DNA of 64,000 nt from NCBI GenBank assembly GCA_025331565.1, contig JAFREQ010000091.1, forward strand, positions 2,156,501 to 2,220,500, written 5' to 3'. The translations under genes and the position numbers were made by a program. Source of the stretch: Holacanthus passer. Taxonomy: Eukaryota > Chordata > Actinopteri > Pomacanthidae. Below, one piece after another: positions 36,395 through 47,924 of the stretch (position 1 is its first letter; each line of letters opens with the position of its first letter). Under the pieces are notes generated by a model that saw only the letters and a program-made list of their open reading frames with translations, searched no databases and was not told the DNA's origin.

Positions 36395-36545
36395 TAGCAC
36401 CTCTGGCTTCAAACAACATGAGCGTCAATGTATATGGGAAGCCAGTGAGGGATCATGTGGGGTTCGATATGAGAGGGATTATGTGAACCTCTGCATGTGC
36501 TGGCAGGTGAAAACAGGCAGCTAGTGTACAGTATAAGGCATAAGC
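36395..36545 (-). mobile_element. Short L2-like LINE fragment
   Basis: On the minus strand a frame reads SHIEPHMIPHWLPIYID, which resembles the ITPxLxxLHWLPVxxRID segment of fish L2 elements. The upstream CLFSPASTCRGSHN resembles the VLTxTRxxSH leader of the same segment. Only about 150 bp are recognisable, so the call is tentative. Confidence 0.45.
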
Positions 36546-36879
36546 CTGATCTCAACCTGTCACGGCCAACAGAGGAAGTTAGCCACAAGATTAGCATAGA
36601 ATTAATTACCCAAACCAAACCAGCATATTCATTTTGTGAAACTGTCTGGACCTCTCATTGGCATTGATAGCTAATTAGCAATGAACACAATAGCACAGCT
36701 GAGGCTGATGTGACTGTCATTTGTTTTGAAGCTCACAAACTTAAGTATTAGATCAGAAAGTTTGACCTGCTTATGGTGCACAATAAAAGGTCAGAGGTCA
36801 TTCTAGGGATCCCAACCAGATTTAAAGACAATGAATAACAATAATAATAATAATTAATATGTCAATAAAAAACAAAATG

Positions 36880-37170
36880 TCAACTTTGAGGAAACATGAC
36901 AAGTCAGGTACATGTTGAGATATTTCTCTGAATAAGGGAAAACTCTGACGTGCTGGTGGCATGAGAGAAAAAGTCAGAGGACCACCAAAGTCATGAGAAT
37001 TTCTCCTCAAAGGGCCTTAGCAAATGGCTAATGGCTATCCATCCAGTAGCTGTCAAGATATTTCACTCTGAGGACGAGTCAGGGGATCGTCAAAGTTATC
37101 TGGATTCATCTTCTGGGGACCAGGAAACGTACAAAATTACAAAATTTCATGCCAAAGATTTGTTGAGATA
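36880..37170 (+). repeat. Dispersed fish repeat, family A, with internal repeats
   Basis: Shows the characteristic words of a widespread fish repeat: CTGGTGGCATGAGAG, GTCAGAGGACCACCAAAGTCAT, then GTCAGGGGATCGTCAAAGTTAT, and three spaced copies of GAGATATTTC or AAGATATTTCA. The internal pieces form imperfect direct repeats of about 110-120 bp. A reverse-oriented partner lies at 18755-18870. Ends and superfamily are not determined. Confidence 0.7.
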
Positions 37171-37463
37171 TTTCAGCCTGGAACCAAGTAGATTCTGCCT
37201 GTAGCGTGACTGAAAACAGAGAAAATTATCCCAGTACCACAAAATTAGTTAAATATGCATATCAGGATATCATGTTGTGACCCTTTCATAAAGGATTTGC
37301 AAACTTCTTTAGGTTGAAACCTGTAGCTGTAGAAGCACTACTCTGTAGATTTAGTTCTTATATTGCTGCTGAAAGATTAAAGACCTGAGTAAGCTCAAGC
37401 AGCTCATTTTAAGGCCACCTCAGTTTATAAGGAAAGAAACAGTTTGTCCGTTATTTAAGCATC

Positions 37464-38117
37464 TTAAAGCTTTATTTTACAGAGGTTGTTCCTGCAGTGA
37501 TCATTTTTCCAATGAAAGCTACTGCAGACTGCCACAGTGAGAATTCTACAGGGTAGTTTAAGGGAATTATTAGAACCGACAGTCCTGAGACAGAAAATAC
37601 CTGAACAGCAGGTTTTTGTACCCAAGCAATTATTTGGTATGCATGCAGAGAATACAATAATGAGAAATGGATATAGAGAAAAGGCTCCATTTGAGCCCAT
37701 TAGGCTACTTCTGTAGAACCTTAATTCATTTAACTTCAGGCAAAATGAGTCCGGCTTGTTAGATTGGGAGTATTTGTTAGGAAGTAGCTCCCTTTCCCAG
37801 AGATTCAGAGGCTCATCTCTCACTCTCTGGCCCATAATAATCTTTCCAACCCTCGGGGCAGAGCCAACCTTTAGGCTTCGAGATACATGCTGCATGCTGA
37901 TGTGGGTGTGTATGCACAAAGCTGTGTGTGAGGATGTGTGTGCAAGGTTTGAGGATGTTTGCGTGGGACCCTGTGTACACATAGTATTATGAGCAATGTT
38001 TGAGTTGTCTGTAAGTGCATGTGTTTGTGTGCCAGTATGTGTGCATACTTTTACTTTTACTATTAACAGAGAAATGAGAGAAAATCCTCCGGACTGAGGA
38101 TATTTAGCTTCTTCCAC
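37464..38117 (-). other. Long open frame, probably not a gene
   Basis: The 217-codon frame begins in CA/GT-rich DNA (many H, T and C residues such as THTGTQTHA). It continues through ordinary AT-rich sequence containing KIIMGQRVRDEPLNLWE and NKPDSFCLKLNEL. No domain, signal peptide or membrane architecture is convincing, and a second frame is also open across 37472-37690. It is the longest open frame in the window. Unknown. Confidence 0.15.
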
Positions 38118-39589
38118 TCTAGGGGTTTATACTTGAATTTAGGTTTAATGTTAGGATTAGGAATACATTGAGGGTGCCCTATGAATTTAGGTTAGGCCCA
38201 TATTACAGAGAATTAAAGGAAAACCCAGCCTAAAGCAGTTTGCACTGTTCAGCTCTGCCTTATAAAGGCAAAACATAGCATCTACATATTTGGGCAAAAC
38301 TGAGTTCAGACCTTTCTGACATTTATATTAAAACAATTGCAACATAGAAACATATAATCTCTGTGGGGAAAAAAAGGTTCTTAAATATAAAGTAACAACA
38401 CAAAGCTATAAAAAACACTTACTGCACTCTCTACCACAAAAAGACAGAGATATGGCCAACTAGACAGCTGAAGCAATAGAGCACTGTCAAGTAAAAGTCA
38501 GCAGGTAAGACAGGCGCTTTCATCTTAAACCTAAAAGGAACTTTACTTATTGGTTGTAAAATAAATAAGTAAACATTTTGAATGAACTGATTTCTCTGTA
38601 ATTTTGCTCTACACATAATTAATTGAAACAGTAACTTAACTAAATCAAATCTTTTGTAAATTAATTTATGATATTGGCTTCAATATAAGTATTAATAGTT
38701 GACACTTGGCAAAGCGCAGATGAATTTAATCCCAATAAACTCAAAATAATCAATATAAAGTTTATTTTCTCAGACAAACTGGTTCAAAGTGTTTGTAGTT
38801 GCATTTTTGCTGTTGTGTTCTGTGATGCTTATCCAGAGGAGTACAGTGTCTGCTTTATTTAGCCATGTGGGTATAATGGCAGTGACTCTTGAGATAAAAT
38901 AATCTCTGCCTTCGTAGGGCAGAGCTGCTGTGTGGTGGATTTTTCCTCCTCCTGTGGATAACTGGTAAATTGAGACATTACGTCATCACACTGAGATGTC
39001 ATGGTTGCTAAAGTCAGATGTTGGTCAATGTCAGATATTGATACATAACATGTTGTATTTGGAGGAAGAAAAGGACTTACCTCTTTATTTCCATGACTGG
39101 GAAACATTGTTCTCATGCTCTTGGGCTGCTCCACTTACCTCCATTGCCCACAGCTGTGAGGAGAACACCTGTTCTCTTGGGGCTGTCAAAAGGCATTCTG
39201 GTAAATGTGGGAAATGACTAAATGAAGTAAAATTAGATGAAGCACATTTAGGGATAAGTCAATTTTCCCATATGTATGTGAGAGTGTGTGTGTTTGCAGT
39301 CCATCCTCTTCTGCCTGTGTAGCAACATCTTGACATTAGTTCCTCGTAGGCTCACACACAGAGCTATTTGGACACCTACCTCTATGGCACCCCAAACGGA
39401 CTAATCTGTCACTTCGCTATTGATTTCTCATCCCAAAGCTCACGTATCGACCAGCTGTGAAAGCTTTAATTTAGCCGATTGCGGTTTGTGATGAAAAAAT
39501 GACACTCTATCCTGTTAGATTCCACCATTAAAGATATTGATAGATAGTGATGGATCCAGCCTCAGTCTCCAACTTAAAGCGTAAAAACA

Positions 39590-39800
39590 CTCACTTTTAA
39601 TGATTCATATAATTACTTATACGGCTACAGACAGACAAATCAATAATTGTGAACACGAACAACTCTTGCCCGAAGCGAGAGGCATTAGAGACAAGAATCT
39701 AATATCTGGTGTCATCAAAAGAAGAGCCGCTGCAAAGACAATGAATGGGGAGCTAATGTTGTGGAAACAGTCGTACTACACAGTGTGATTTAACATCAGC
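39590..39800. promoter_or_regulatory. Candidate conserved noncoding element
   Basis: Nonrepetitive block with homeodomain-like cores (ATAATTA, CAATAATTG) and unusually even base use, in an AT-rich setting. A 63-codon frame on the plus strand (with RQINNCEHEQLLPEARG) crosses it and could instead mark an exon. Neither reading can be settled without alignment. Confidence 0.25.
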
Positions 39801-40301
39801 ACATATTCTGGTTTGTTACTCTCAGCATTAAGAAGTACAATAAAGCTCAGATGGGTTTTAATGCACAAAGAAAACACTAGAGGAATCCAGGCAGTCATTA
39901 TACTGGTAGACATCACTGAGTTATTGTCTGGACTCAGGTTATTTCTAGTTTTGGGATGAGCTTTCTTTTCTTAATAATGATTGTTGAAGAACAGACTTCG
40001 GCCTTACTGTTGTGCTTCAGGGTACTGTGACTGTTGGCATTATTGGTCTTGTGGAAAATCCTCCACTATTCATTGTACAATACAATCCATACACTGTGTA
40101 TCTGCCTTTCACGCCCGCCTCTACCAGAGAGCATTTATCTTGCGATTGTTATTTCCTGTGTGTACATTGACGTGTGTTGGTCTTATCTAGGTGCATTTGG
40201 GTTCTCATTCTTATTCGCATTCTTATTGGTGATGTTGTCTGTTCAAGATTTTTTTTTCCTGAATTGCTGTTTCTGATTATTATTATACTCACTGTACCTC
40301 A

Positions 40302-40856
40302 GTGGTAACTGAAAGTATTGTCTTAGTCATGATATGCAGCAAAATTAGAGATAGATTGCAAACATATAGGAAAAATATGGATTCAGGAGTTAAAGCTGTG
40401 ATGGAGGTTAAGGGACTGAATGACAGAGACTTGCAACCTGACAGAATGATAAATGAGAGCTTCATTATCATGGACAATGATGTGAGTACTGTACAGTGCA
40501 TTAATTTAATCCTGTCTGTTACCTGGTGTTGCACAGATATGAAAAGTGGAAAAAAAGAACAAAAACAAAACCCACAAAATTCACATTTCTCAGAGTCATA
40601 CATCTGCAAGAGCTCATTCGTGGGTGTTCATTCATTCTGTATATGTGTAAAGGAACTTTCACAGACAAAAATCAAGTTTCAAGAGACTAGGGGAACATTC
40701 CTAATGGACACCCACCAATCAAACAGTTTCTCCTATCAGAATGATCTACGATCTTTAATCTGCAACTCCATCAAGATTACATCTGTGGGGAAAAAAATAT
40801 CCAAAAAGGCCTGGGATGATGAAAGCCTTAGCATTGCTGGAGCATATCATATTTAG
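40302..40856 (+). other. Long open frame, unknown
   Basis: A 184-codon frame starting MVTESIVLVMICSKIRDRL in DNA that is about 60% A+T, where stops should come about every 16 codons. The text is not simple-repeat derived. It contains VMEVKGLNDRDLQPDRM and SFSYQNDLRSLICNSIKIT, with no cysteine spacing, repeat or transmembrane pattern that I recognise. No splice context is visible. An old retroelement frame or chance are the main alternatives. Confidence 0.2.
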
Positions 40857-40859
40857 CAG

Positions 40860-41060
40860 TTATCAGTATTGAGGCTGTGGGTTTAATTATGAATGCAGCT
40901 GGGGCAGGCAGATCTACAGGGCAGATAATGGTGGAGGTGAAATACTGCTAATAATGTTAAGAAGAGAAACTAATGAACGAACTGCCCTCACCCTGTGGCA
41001 GATAGAAGCCGGAGTTAATGATAAAAGCAGCAAGGGTAAAGTAGCACGCAAGATCATGGC
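40860..41060. promoter_or_regulatory. Candidate conserved noncoding element
   Basis: Contains TTTAATTATGAATGCAG, GCTAATAATGTTAAG and GGAGTTAATGATAAAAG, all homeodomain-like words in nonrepetitive sequence just upstream of a (TG)n tract. A suggestion from texture only. Confidence 0.2.
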
Positions 41061-41104
41061 TCTGCGTGTGTGAGTATGTTGCACTGTACATGTCAGTGCT
41101 AGCA

Positions 41105-41132
41105 TGTGTGTGTGTGTGTGTGTGTGTGTGTG
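41105..41132. repeat. (TG)n microsatellite
   Basis: Fourteen TG units. Confidence 0.97.
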
Positions 41133-41267
41133 AGCGGGTTGCGCACAGATGGGACCATACATCAGGTATTTTTACAGCCAAGGCCCATTTTCAAAATGGC
41201 CTGGCGGGTTAAATATCATTAGAACCACAGTGAATCAGATAGAGGGAAGCTTTCAGGGTAATGGATA

Positions 41268-41268
<1 letters not shown>

Positions 41269-41303
<35 letters not shown>

Positions 41304-41320
41304 AACATATATATATATAT
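41269..41320. repeat. Compound (CT)n-(CA)n-(TA)n microsatellite
   Basis: CT units at 41269-41280, CA units to 41303 and alternating AT at 41307-41320. A 153-codon minus-strand frame (41209-41670) derives from this and nearby GA runs. Confidence 0.95.
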
Positions 41321-42399
41321 TTCATGAAAGACCTGCTTGGGAGGGTACAATATGTTTGTCTATTTAACCTAGACTGGGTAAGGATGTTGTTTTTGTGTGT
41401 GTGTCTGTGTGTGTGTATGTTGGGGGGGTCATTTAAATGAAGCCTAAAGGACGTACAGTATACATTACTATTGAGAGGGAGAGAAGCCATTAAACACTTC
41501 ATAAATATAGAAGGAGAGAAGTCATATGCTGCACTACATGAATACTGAGAAGAGAAATAAAATAAAGTGTGTCTGTGTGATGGAGTGGTAGGAAAAGACG
41601 AGTGAGAGAGGTTACAAAATGACAGAGAGAGAAAGAGAGAGAGAAGGAGAAAAGGCTTATGTAGCAGCACATAAATCCAGAGGCATTCAGAGCTGGGACA
41701 TGGCTATAAAAAGCCAGAGCCCAAACTATAGCCAGGGACACTCGTTAGGACCTTGGCTGACCTTACAGTGGAAGGGGCCACGGTGATGATGGGATTTATT
41801 GGAGCACCTGAATAATCCAGTTGGGTATACTCTCTCATACTGACAGAGCAGAAAAACAGCAGTCTGAACCTTGGGGACCAGGATGGCTGCTTTAAGCTAT
41901 ATATCTGGTTTATTTAGAATTTAGAAAGAAAAAGTTTGAAGGAGCTTGAAAGTTCATTCTTGTCATCCAAAGTAGGAGCCTTCCAAAATAAAATGTATGA
42001 CAAAAAAATCCATTTATGAGCCTTTACCAGCATTTATGACCACATCTGATGGTCTTCATCAGCAGATGGACTTTGCTCAGTTGCCATGACCTTTGACCTC
42101 TGGAGCATTTGATTTAAATGTCTTGATGAAGACTTCTGAGATGCCAGCAAGATGACCTTGAATTAGATTTTTTTGGTCCAAAAAGTTGATTGAGTTGTGG
42201 TAGAACAAGTAACCTCTCAGTCTAACTAATCTCCCTTCGACTCTCCTATAGCTCTCCTCACTCTTGCTATTTGCAACAACAACAACAACAAAAAAACTGC
42301 TAAACATTCATGTAGACCATTAGCAAGCTTTGGAAAGTGTTTTACCCTTCTCTAGCAACTCTATATTATATTGAATGAAATGATGTACAATCCTGAGAA

Positions 42400-42710
42400 C
42401 AAGGTAAGATAAGATATTCCTTTAATTGTCACAGTAGCAGTCAAATAGTGCAGATAGTAAGAATATAAACAGATAGGTATTAGTCTTAACAAATGTACAC
42501 GAGACTCTTTACAAATTTAAATGAAATATGTGAAAAATGTGACCAAGTATGTACACTATGAACAGGAATAGACTATGGACACTAGAATTAAATATGGAAA
42601 ATATTAAATATTAAATATTGCACAGTAGATAAATGTACTGATATAAAAAACCCAGTGTTGCACAGATGTAATGACATAAATGCCATGGAGAGTAAATGTG
42701 CATTACAGAA
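42400..42710 (-). mobile_element. LINE 3'-UTR-like dispersed repeat (CR1/L2/Rex1 group)
   Basis: The plus strand begins AAGATAAGATATTCCTTTAATTGTC. It continues with AAATAGTGCAGATAGTA, ATGTACACTATG, ATATTGCACAGTAGATAAAT and GTGTTGCACAG. This series of 'TGCACAG' and 'ATGTACAxTATG' words is characteristic of a very common fish repeat that, in longer copies, leads into the reverse-transcriptase C-terminus seen at 2053-2300. On that basis it is the 3' end of a minus-strand LINE. No coding part is attached here. Confidence 0.55.
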
Positions 42711-44108
42711 AACGTGAAAAGAGAGAGGTATTATGACCTGTGACTGCTGGCATGTTCCCGTGAATGTTCCTATTTCACTGTAAGACAATTATGAACTTTG
42801 TTGTGAGAATATAATGTGGCTTGGAAAGTTCATATGATTGATGGAAGCCAGCCTTGGTATTGGCCAAAGACAAAGACAAAGAAGCACCAGTCTGAAACAC
42901 CACTTCTACAAATGGACTGTGGATTTTTGTCAGCTCACCAAAAGAGGGCTGACTCATTCTTTGTAAAACGATTTAGCTGGTTGCATTACGTCGATTTTGG
43001 TAGCTGGAATCTCTCATTAAGACCTTCAGTATTTTAACCTTATCATCTTGACAGTGCTGAAGTAGGACCTGCAGTATTTGGTGCAAGTAAAACAGACATG
43101 AAAATGAAAGTATGCAAAAGTAAGTGGGCTACATACAGTATGTGCCAGCCAATACAAGATGATTACAGCCCTCAAATGTAACAGTTAACTCGAACTTTAT
43201 TTACTTAGAAAATTAAAAACTCCTCCTAAAAGATTCAGTTCTCAAAAGATTTCAGATTCAGTAAAAGGCTTTTGTCAGTACTAGGTAAAACAGTTGGCAT
43301 CAGCAGTCATGTCACTGATGGACTGACTGAGAAGTACAGATATCCAAACTGTATCAAAATAAAAGATTTCATAAGTAAGTATCTAGTGATTAATATGGAT
43401 GCTTTCAGCAGCATGCTGGCCATTATTTTCATCAGTTCATATCAGTCTTATAGTTTTTATACTCTAATAACAACTTGGGCCTTTGTGTGAAAATGCGTCG
43501 TGCCTTATCTCCAACCAATTTTTTAAGGTGGTCTCTTTTAATGTCCTGACCTATGAGCACACACAGTTACTGATAAGTTAACAGCAGCACCTGACAAGAC
43601 ATCAACCTGCAACCTGTGATTTGAGCAATCATCTCCTAATCCTCTGTTTTTGTTTTCTCCCCTCCCTCTGTCCGTCTCTCTGTCTTTCCTCCCCACTTTG
43701 TTGTTCCTCCTGTCTCTTTCTCTTCTCACAGTCCATTCTCCCTCTCCAGTTGCCTCTCGACTGCTTTCCTCCTCATATTCATGCAAGCCGTGTGCACACA
43801 CAAACACCAGCTAATGCCCACACATACGCACTCTCTTTTCCGGCAGGCTCTTTTCTGACTGACAGAGTATTAGGGAAGTGTGTGATGGAAAGAGGGAGGG
43901 TGGAAAAAGGAGGGGGGAGGGCAAGGGAGAGAGGGTCACCTTGGAAGAGCCGGTTATTGAGCAAATGACTGGAAAAGGGAATGAGAGCAGGATGAAGAAA
44001 GAAAGGTATTTAGTTCTTTTCGTTGCTGTGGGGTCATTCAAGTCCAAACAGCAGGAGACTGGTTATACATTTGCTTCTTTACCACAACTGCCTCTGCTGT
44101 GAGTACAT
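42711..44108. other. Noncoding DNA, nothing assigned
   Basis: A CT-rich patch near 43640-43760 and a GA-rich patch near 43885-43935 form opposing low-complexity tracts. Frames across them are artefacts. Confidence 0.55.
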
Positions 44109-44111
44109 CTG

Positions 44112-44147
<36 letters not shown>

Positions 44148-44176
44148 ACTATCTATCTATCTATCTATCTATCTCC

Positions 44177-44211
<35 letters not shown>

Positions 44212-44212
44212 C
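44109..44212. repeat. (CTAT)n microsatellite
   Basis: About 25 tetranucleotide units with two single-unit interruptions (ctaactat, ctccatct). One of the longest simple repeats in the window and probably length-variable. Confidence 0.98.
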
Positions 44213-47055
44213 AATTAACTTTAGTGACAGAAGAAAAAACAGCTGCTCACATCTAATCATTTAAGATCCTCCTTGAAAATTGCCTTGCAAAAAACAATAG
44301 GCTTTTAAACAACTACTTAATAAAGGCTAATAAATGGTCTGTTAGTTTGGTTGAAATCAGTTTTTTGTTCACATCATTTACACACCGTTACAGCTTTAAA
44401 TGGGAACTCTGCTGATCTTACACATCAAAGTGTGTTTGCAGGTCTTGGAAGGTACTACTATGTAGGTGAAAAAAGTTTTATAAAGCCTTTTGCGGCTAAT
44501 GTAGGCACCAGGTGCTGACAAGGAAAAACTCATCACTAACAAAAGAAAGCTGAGAAAAAGAAATCAATTTTAATGCCCCTTTTTAGATTTTTAAGCGTCC
44601 ATCATGAGTAAGATAGAGAACGGCAACGTGTAAAGTGGCCCTGGTCAGAGGGAAGGTGAAAGAGTCCACAGTCCACATGTAGCAACGTGTGCGTGTGTGT
44701 GTGAGAGAGAGAGATGTACCTTCGAGTACACATGGTGCACACCATCAAATACACCATTGCATCAGTAGCCATAACCCTACCACAGTCAGTTTACAAAATT
44801 CCCACTCATATGTGTTCTGTATCTCCAAAACTAAGTTGCCTTTATTGTTGTTTTTAATTACCAGGCACTTGATCCACTGTGTATCATTAAAATGATCATT
44901 CTCAATTAAGGTTCATATTGTAACACCCAGAATGCATTGTAAGCAGTGACACAGGCATTCAGATAAAACAAGACAGTGTATGGTCACACACTTAAATCTG
45001 CACTAATCAGTATTTTGATATAATGAGCATGTGTGGCAGACAGACACAGTTTGACACTAGCTCACGAACACAGAAGCATTAAGCTGGATATTGTTCTCAG
45101 GAGTTGGTGGAGACCAAAACGCAGGTAAAAACAGAGTGAACTTGCCAAAATTGAACTTCAAAAAAAGACTCTAAATGAGTGAGGAGGTGACTCTCACTCA
45201 AAGTAACTTGAGGTTTTAAAGGTTAGTAAGAGTAATGTACTGGTGCTGTGAGCGCTGTTGTTAAGAGCACTTTCAATTACTTCATCTTGTAATTGTGGCT
45301 AATGAAATGTGAGTTCTTTGGGAAAGGGAACAGAAGCTGTTGTTAGCCCGCAGCTTCCAATAAAACATATCAAGACAAACAACTACTATCAGGCTACTAC
45401 AACAACATAATACGGAGTTAACTACCAGGTGAGGATGAGATAAAAAAAACTCACTTCCCCTTCTTAATGGTAAGCCTGAAACAGTGTATGACGTGCCAGA
45501 CACAATTTGTAAACCCTGCTGACAGCCTTGTTTTTATCTTGAAAAATAAATGCATGAGAGCAACAAAATGTGCAGCTTCACCTTCTGTTTATCCCGAAAG
45601 GAGAAGGAAGTCCCTCCTGACATTTACATGGATGCAGTGATTGCTTTTGCCATCTGCTTTTCTTGATTATTACAATTTTGTCAGGAAATTATAATATTAT
45701 AGCATCAAAATAAATATGCCAGCATAATGTGGCTTAATATCTTGTGGGTGTTGAGAATAGCCTTTATTGTGGGTATATTTTAAAAAGCACATTCATATTT
45801 CCCATGGGGATTTGGACAACAAATAGAGATGTTCTGTGGCACCAAAACACATTCATAATGACTTTATGTACTGTTAAATGTCATAATTAATTTCTCATCA
45901 TAACATCTTCTGAACAGTGTTTCTGATTCATACCATTGCACTAATAAGCCGGTCAAGACAGTGATAGATTTTTGCACTCCATAATGAATGCCAGCCATGA
46001 ATTATATTTCATTCCAAAATCACAGTTAAAACAGCTTTTAGCAGGTTTGTCCTAACAGTATTGAGAAATATGAGATTAACACAAACCAATGCCAAAATGA
46101 AAATTAAATAAATTAATTAAAAATGTATACTGAAGTATGATAAATTTAATAAACAATTCAGCCAAGGAACACTTACACAAGTATATTAGTCATTTTCAGA
46201 CAGAAAAATATTTGTCTTTTTTTTTTTTTTTTTTTGACTGAAAAGTAATCTGAATGTTGAGGGCTTGTTTGGAGGCCCCAGCTCTTCCAGGTCGCTCAGT
46301 TGGAAGTCAGGTTGCAGAGTTCACTGCTTGTTCAACATACCTAAAGACATTTGGGGCGTTGCACCGTATCTCATTTCCTGACTGTGAGAAGCCAGGATTA
46401 GCTTTGTGCTGTCAAACATAAAGGCTACACAGGAGAGATAGAGGTGTGAACGTCTGGATTAACACTGGATTAAGTTGTATTGCGGGTCCTTCCAGGTCAC
46501 TCTGTGCGGTTGTGTGTGTGTGAGTCACCTTCCCCTGGGCGGCAAGGTAGGTTTGTCCAAAAGAGAAGTAATGAAACCATATGGGATTAACTGCCTTATT
46601 CAACTTAATTTTATACTTGTCACACACACACACACACACACAAACACTATCGCCCAAACACATTTTCCACGGAAAACCTTAATTACAGCCCCAGACTCTA
46701 CCTGCATTTAATGACTCTTATTTTCTTCAAATATGGAAATATTGTATGTTTTCTTTTCCAGGGTAACCAATGAAAACATTTCTTTTTTTCTTAATAACTG
46801 GATTCAAGAGTTATAATGGGTTATATACTTGTACATACAAAATGCATTTCATTACATTTCTCAAGGTGTAAACTATGTCAGCTCATTAAGGGCAGCAATC
46901 TGTGAATTCATTATTATTATCTAATTATTTATTATATAATTCATTATTCATAATTATCAGTGAATTCTGAGAGGTTTGTGGGGAAAACGACAGAAACTAT
47001 GGGTTGACGACAGCGTGTAACCAATCAATAACAGGGCAAAAATGGCAATGACAAA
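44213..47055. other. Noncoding DNA; CNE-like patch at 45640-46020
   Basis: Mostly AT-rich. 45640-46020 is nonrepetitive with words such as CATAATTAATTTC, CATAATGAATGCCAGCC and ATGAATTATATTTCATT, suggesting a conserved regulatory element. Also present are a T-run at 46218-46235, a short tRNA-like SINE scrap near 46265-46310 (GGTCGCTCAGTTGGAAG) and (CA)n at 46621-46642. Confidence 0.4.
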
Positions 47056-47733
47056 CCTTCACTGGCAGTCACATTTATTCAGGCTTTGCTCATGTCAAAC
47101 CATCTGTACACCATAAGACACAAATTTGTCCTTAGACCCATGATTCAAATATGGAAAAATGTAAAAAAGGAAAAAAGGAGAAACTTCACAAAGAACAGCG
47201 GAGGAGGAATCCTTCTTCTGGGATGGACAGACATGCAACAGTATAGATACAGATGAGCTAAGTTAAAATATATAAATAGTTCAATAAAATCTAAAATCCA
47301 TCAACAGTGAACACAAAAGGGTACAAGGCTAAAAGTTATTTCATCACATTAGTTAATTGATCACAAAGTGTATTTGCCAAAAAGAAGTACATCCAGTAAA
47401 GTCTGAGTTCACTTCCAAAGTAGTAAATATGAGACAGGGTAGTACGTTCAGTGATCGCATTTCCTCTGACTTTAATTGTGGCTTGACTCAAACGGAACAC
47501 CACTTTTATTTGCAATTATAGCAGAAGACATATCCGAAGAGAAAGTCTGTCAAAACACGAACCGTAATCATCTCTTTAGATGGTTCTTTGGTTAAAATGG
47601 GACACTAATTGAGCATACCTGTCTCTGCCTGTGCCTTCTTTGGAAGGCACTATTTTGTGGTGTAACATCTAACTGACTGCTCCAACCATCTTAAATGAAT
47701 CATTAGCAATGCCGATCACGACATGAGGTTATT
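47056..47733 (-). other. 3'-terminal-exon-like block with polyadenylation signal
   Basis: On the minus strand, a pyrimidine-rich acceptor ending TTTCTTTTTCAG opens at 47733. Stops follow within a few codons in all frames, and 650 bp later comes GCCTGAATAAATGTGAC with AATAAA at 47079-47074 and a GT-rich stretch beyond. That is the layout of a last exon that is nearly all 3' UTR. The part below about 47250 (GCATGTCTGTCCATCCCAG, GGGTCTAAGGACAAATTTG, GTGTACAGATGGTTTG) matches a very common fish repeat tail, so the poly(A) signal belongs to that repeat. Whether a gene uses it is unknown. Confidence 0.35.
47631..47650. other. Short perfect hairpin
   Basis: An 8-bp perfect inverted repeat around a 4-base loop: GTGCCTTC, TTTG, GAAGGCAC. 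It falls inside the 3'-UTR-like block. Too short for a precursor microRNA on its own. Confidence 0.6.
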
Positions 47734-47841
47734 CTGAAAAAGAAATGAACAAAAACAACCCGGTTACTGTCAAACAGCAGAGGCAAGGAACACTCTGTAT
47801 AATTGTAAGTCTTTTAAAAGCTCCTCATTTTTAATGCTCAG

Positions 47842-47924
47842 AACCAGTGGCCAAGCATCAGGAGGTCTCAGCATCCTCAGAGGGTGTGGGTGGTGCACCA
47901 GGGCCTAAGAGGGTCTCAACATCG
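47842..47924 (+). CDS. Candidate internal coding exon (83 bp), unknown gene
   Basis: A pyrimidine-rich stretch ending TTTTTAATGCTCAG abuts 47842, and TCG|GTAAAA gives a donor after 47924. Between them one frame reads PVAKHQEVSASSEG then VGGAPGPKRVSTS without a stop. The exon would start two bases into a codon's remainder (phase 1) and end on a codon boundary. The block is GC-richer than its flanks. The peptide is small-residue-rich and resembles a disordered linker, so I cannot assign a family, and no adjacent exon was found. Such a short match to splice rules can occur by chance. Confidence 0.3.

Larger units (their letters stand above)
37171..42399. other. Noncoding DNA with two unusually long open frames
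   Basis: Open frames of 217 codons (37464-38117, minus) and 184 codons (40302-40856, plus) are discussed in the findings. CNE-like patches lie at 39590-39800 and 40860-41060. Microsatellites lie at 41105-41132 and 41269-41320. No gene is assigned. Confidence 0.5.

Noticed and set aside
36370..36395. B-box-like GGTTGAATCCCC suggesting a tRNA or SINE
   Set aside because: No A box at the right distance and no foldable tRNA arms.
41209..41670. 153-codon minus-strand open frame
   Set aside because: Follows (CT)n, (CA)n and GA-rich runs; low-complexity artefact.
46260..46330. tRNA-like SINE head (GGTCGCTCAGTTGGAAG)
   Set aside because: Too short, and the B box and tail are missing; mentioned only inside the surrounding region entry.
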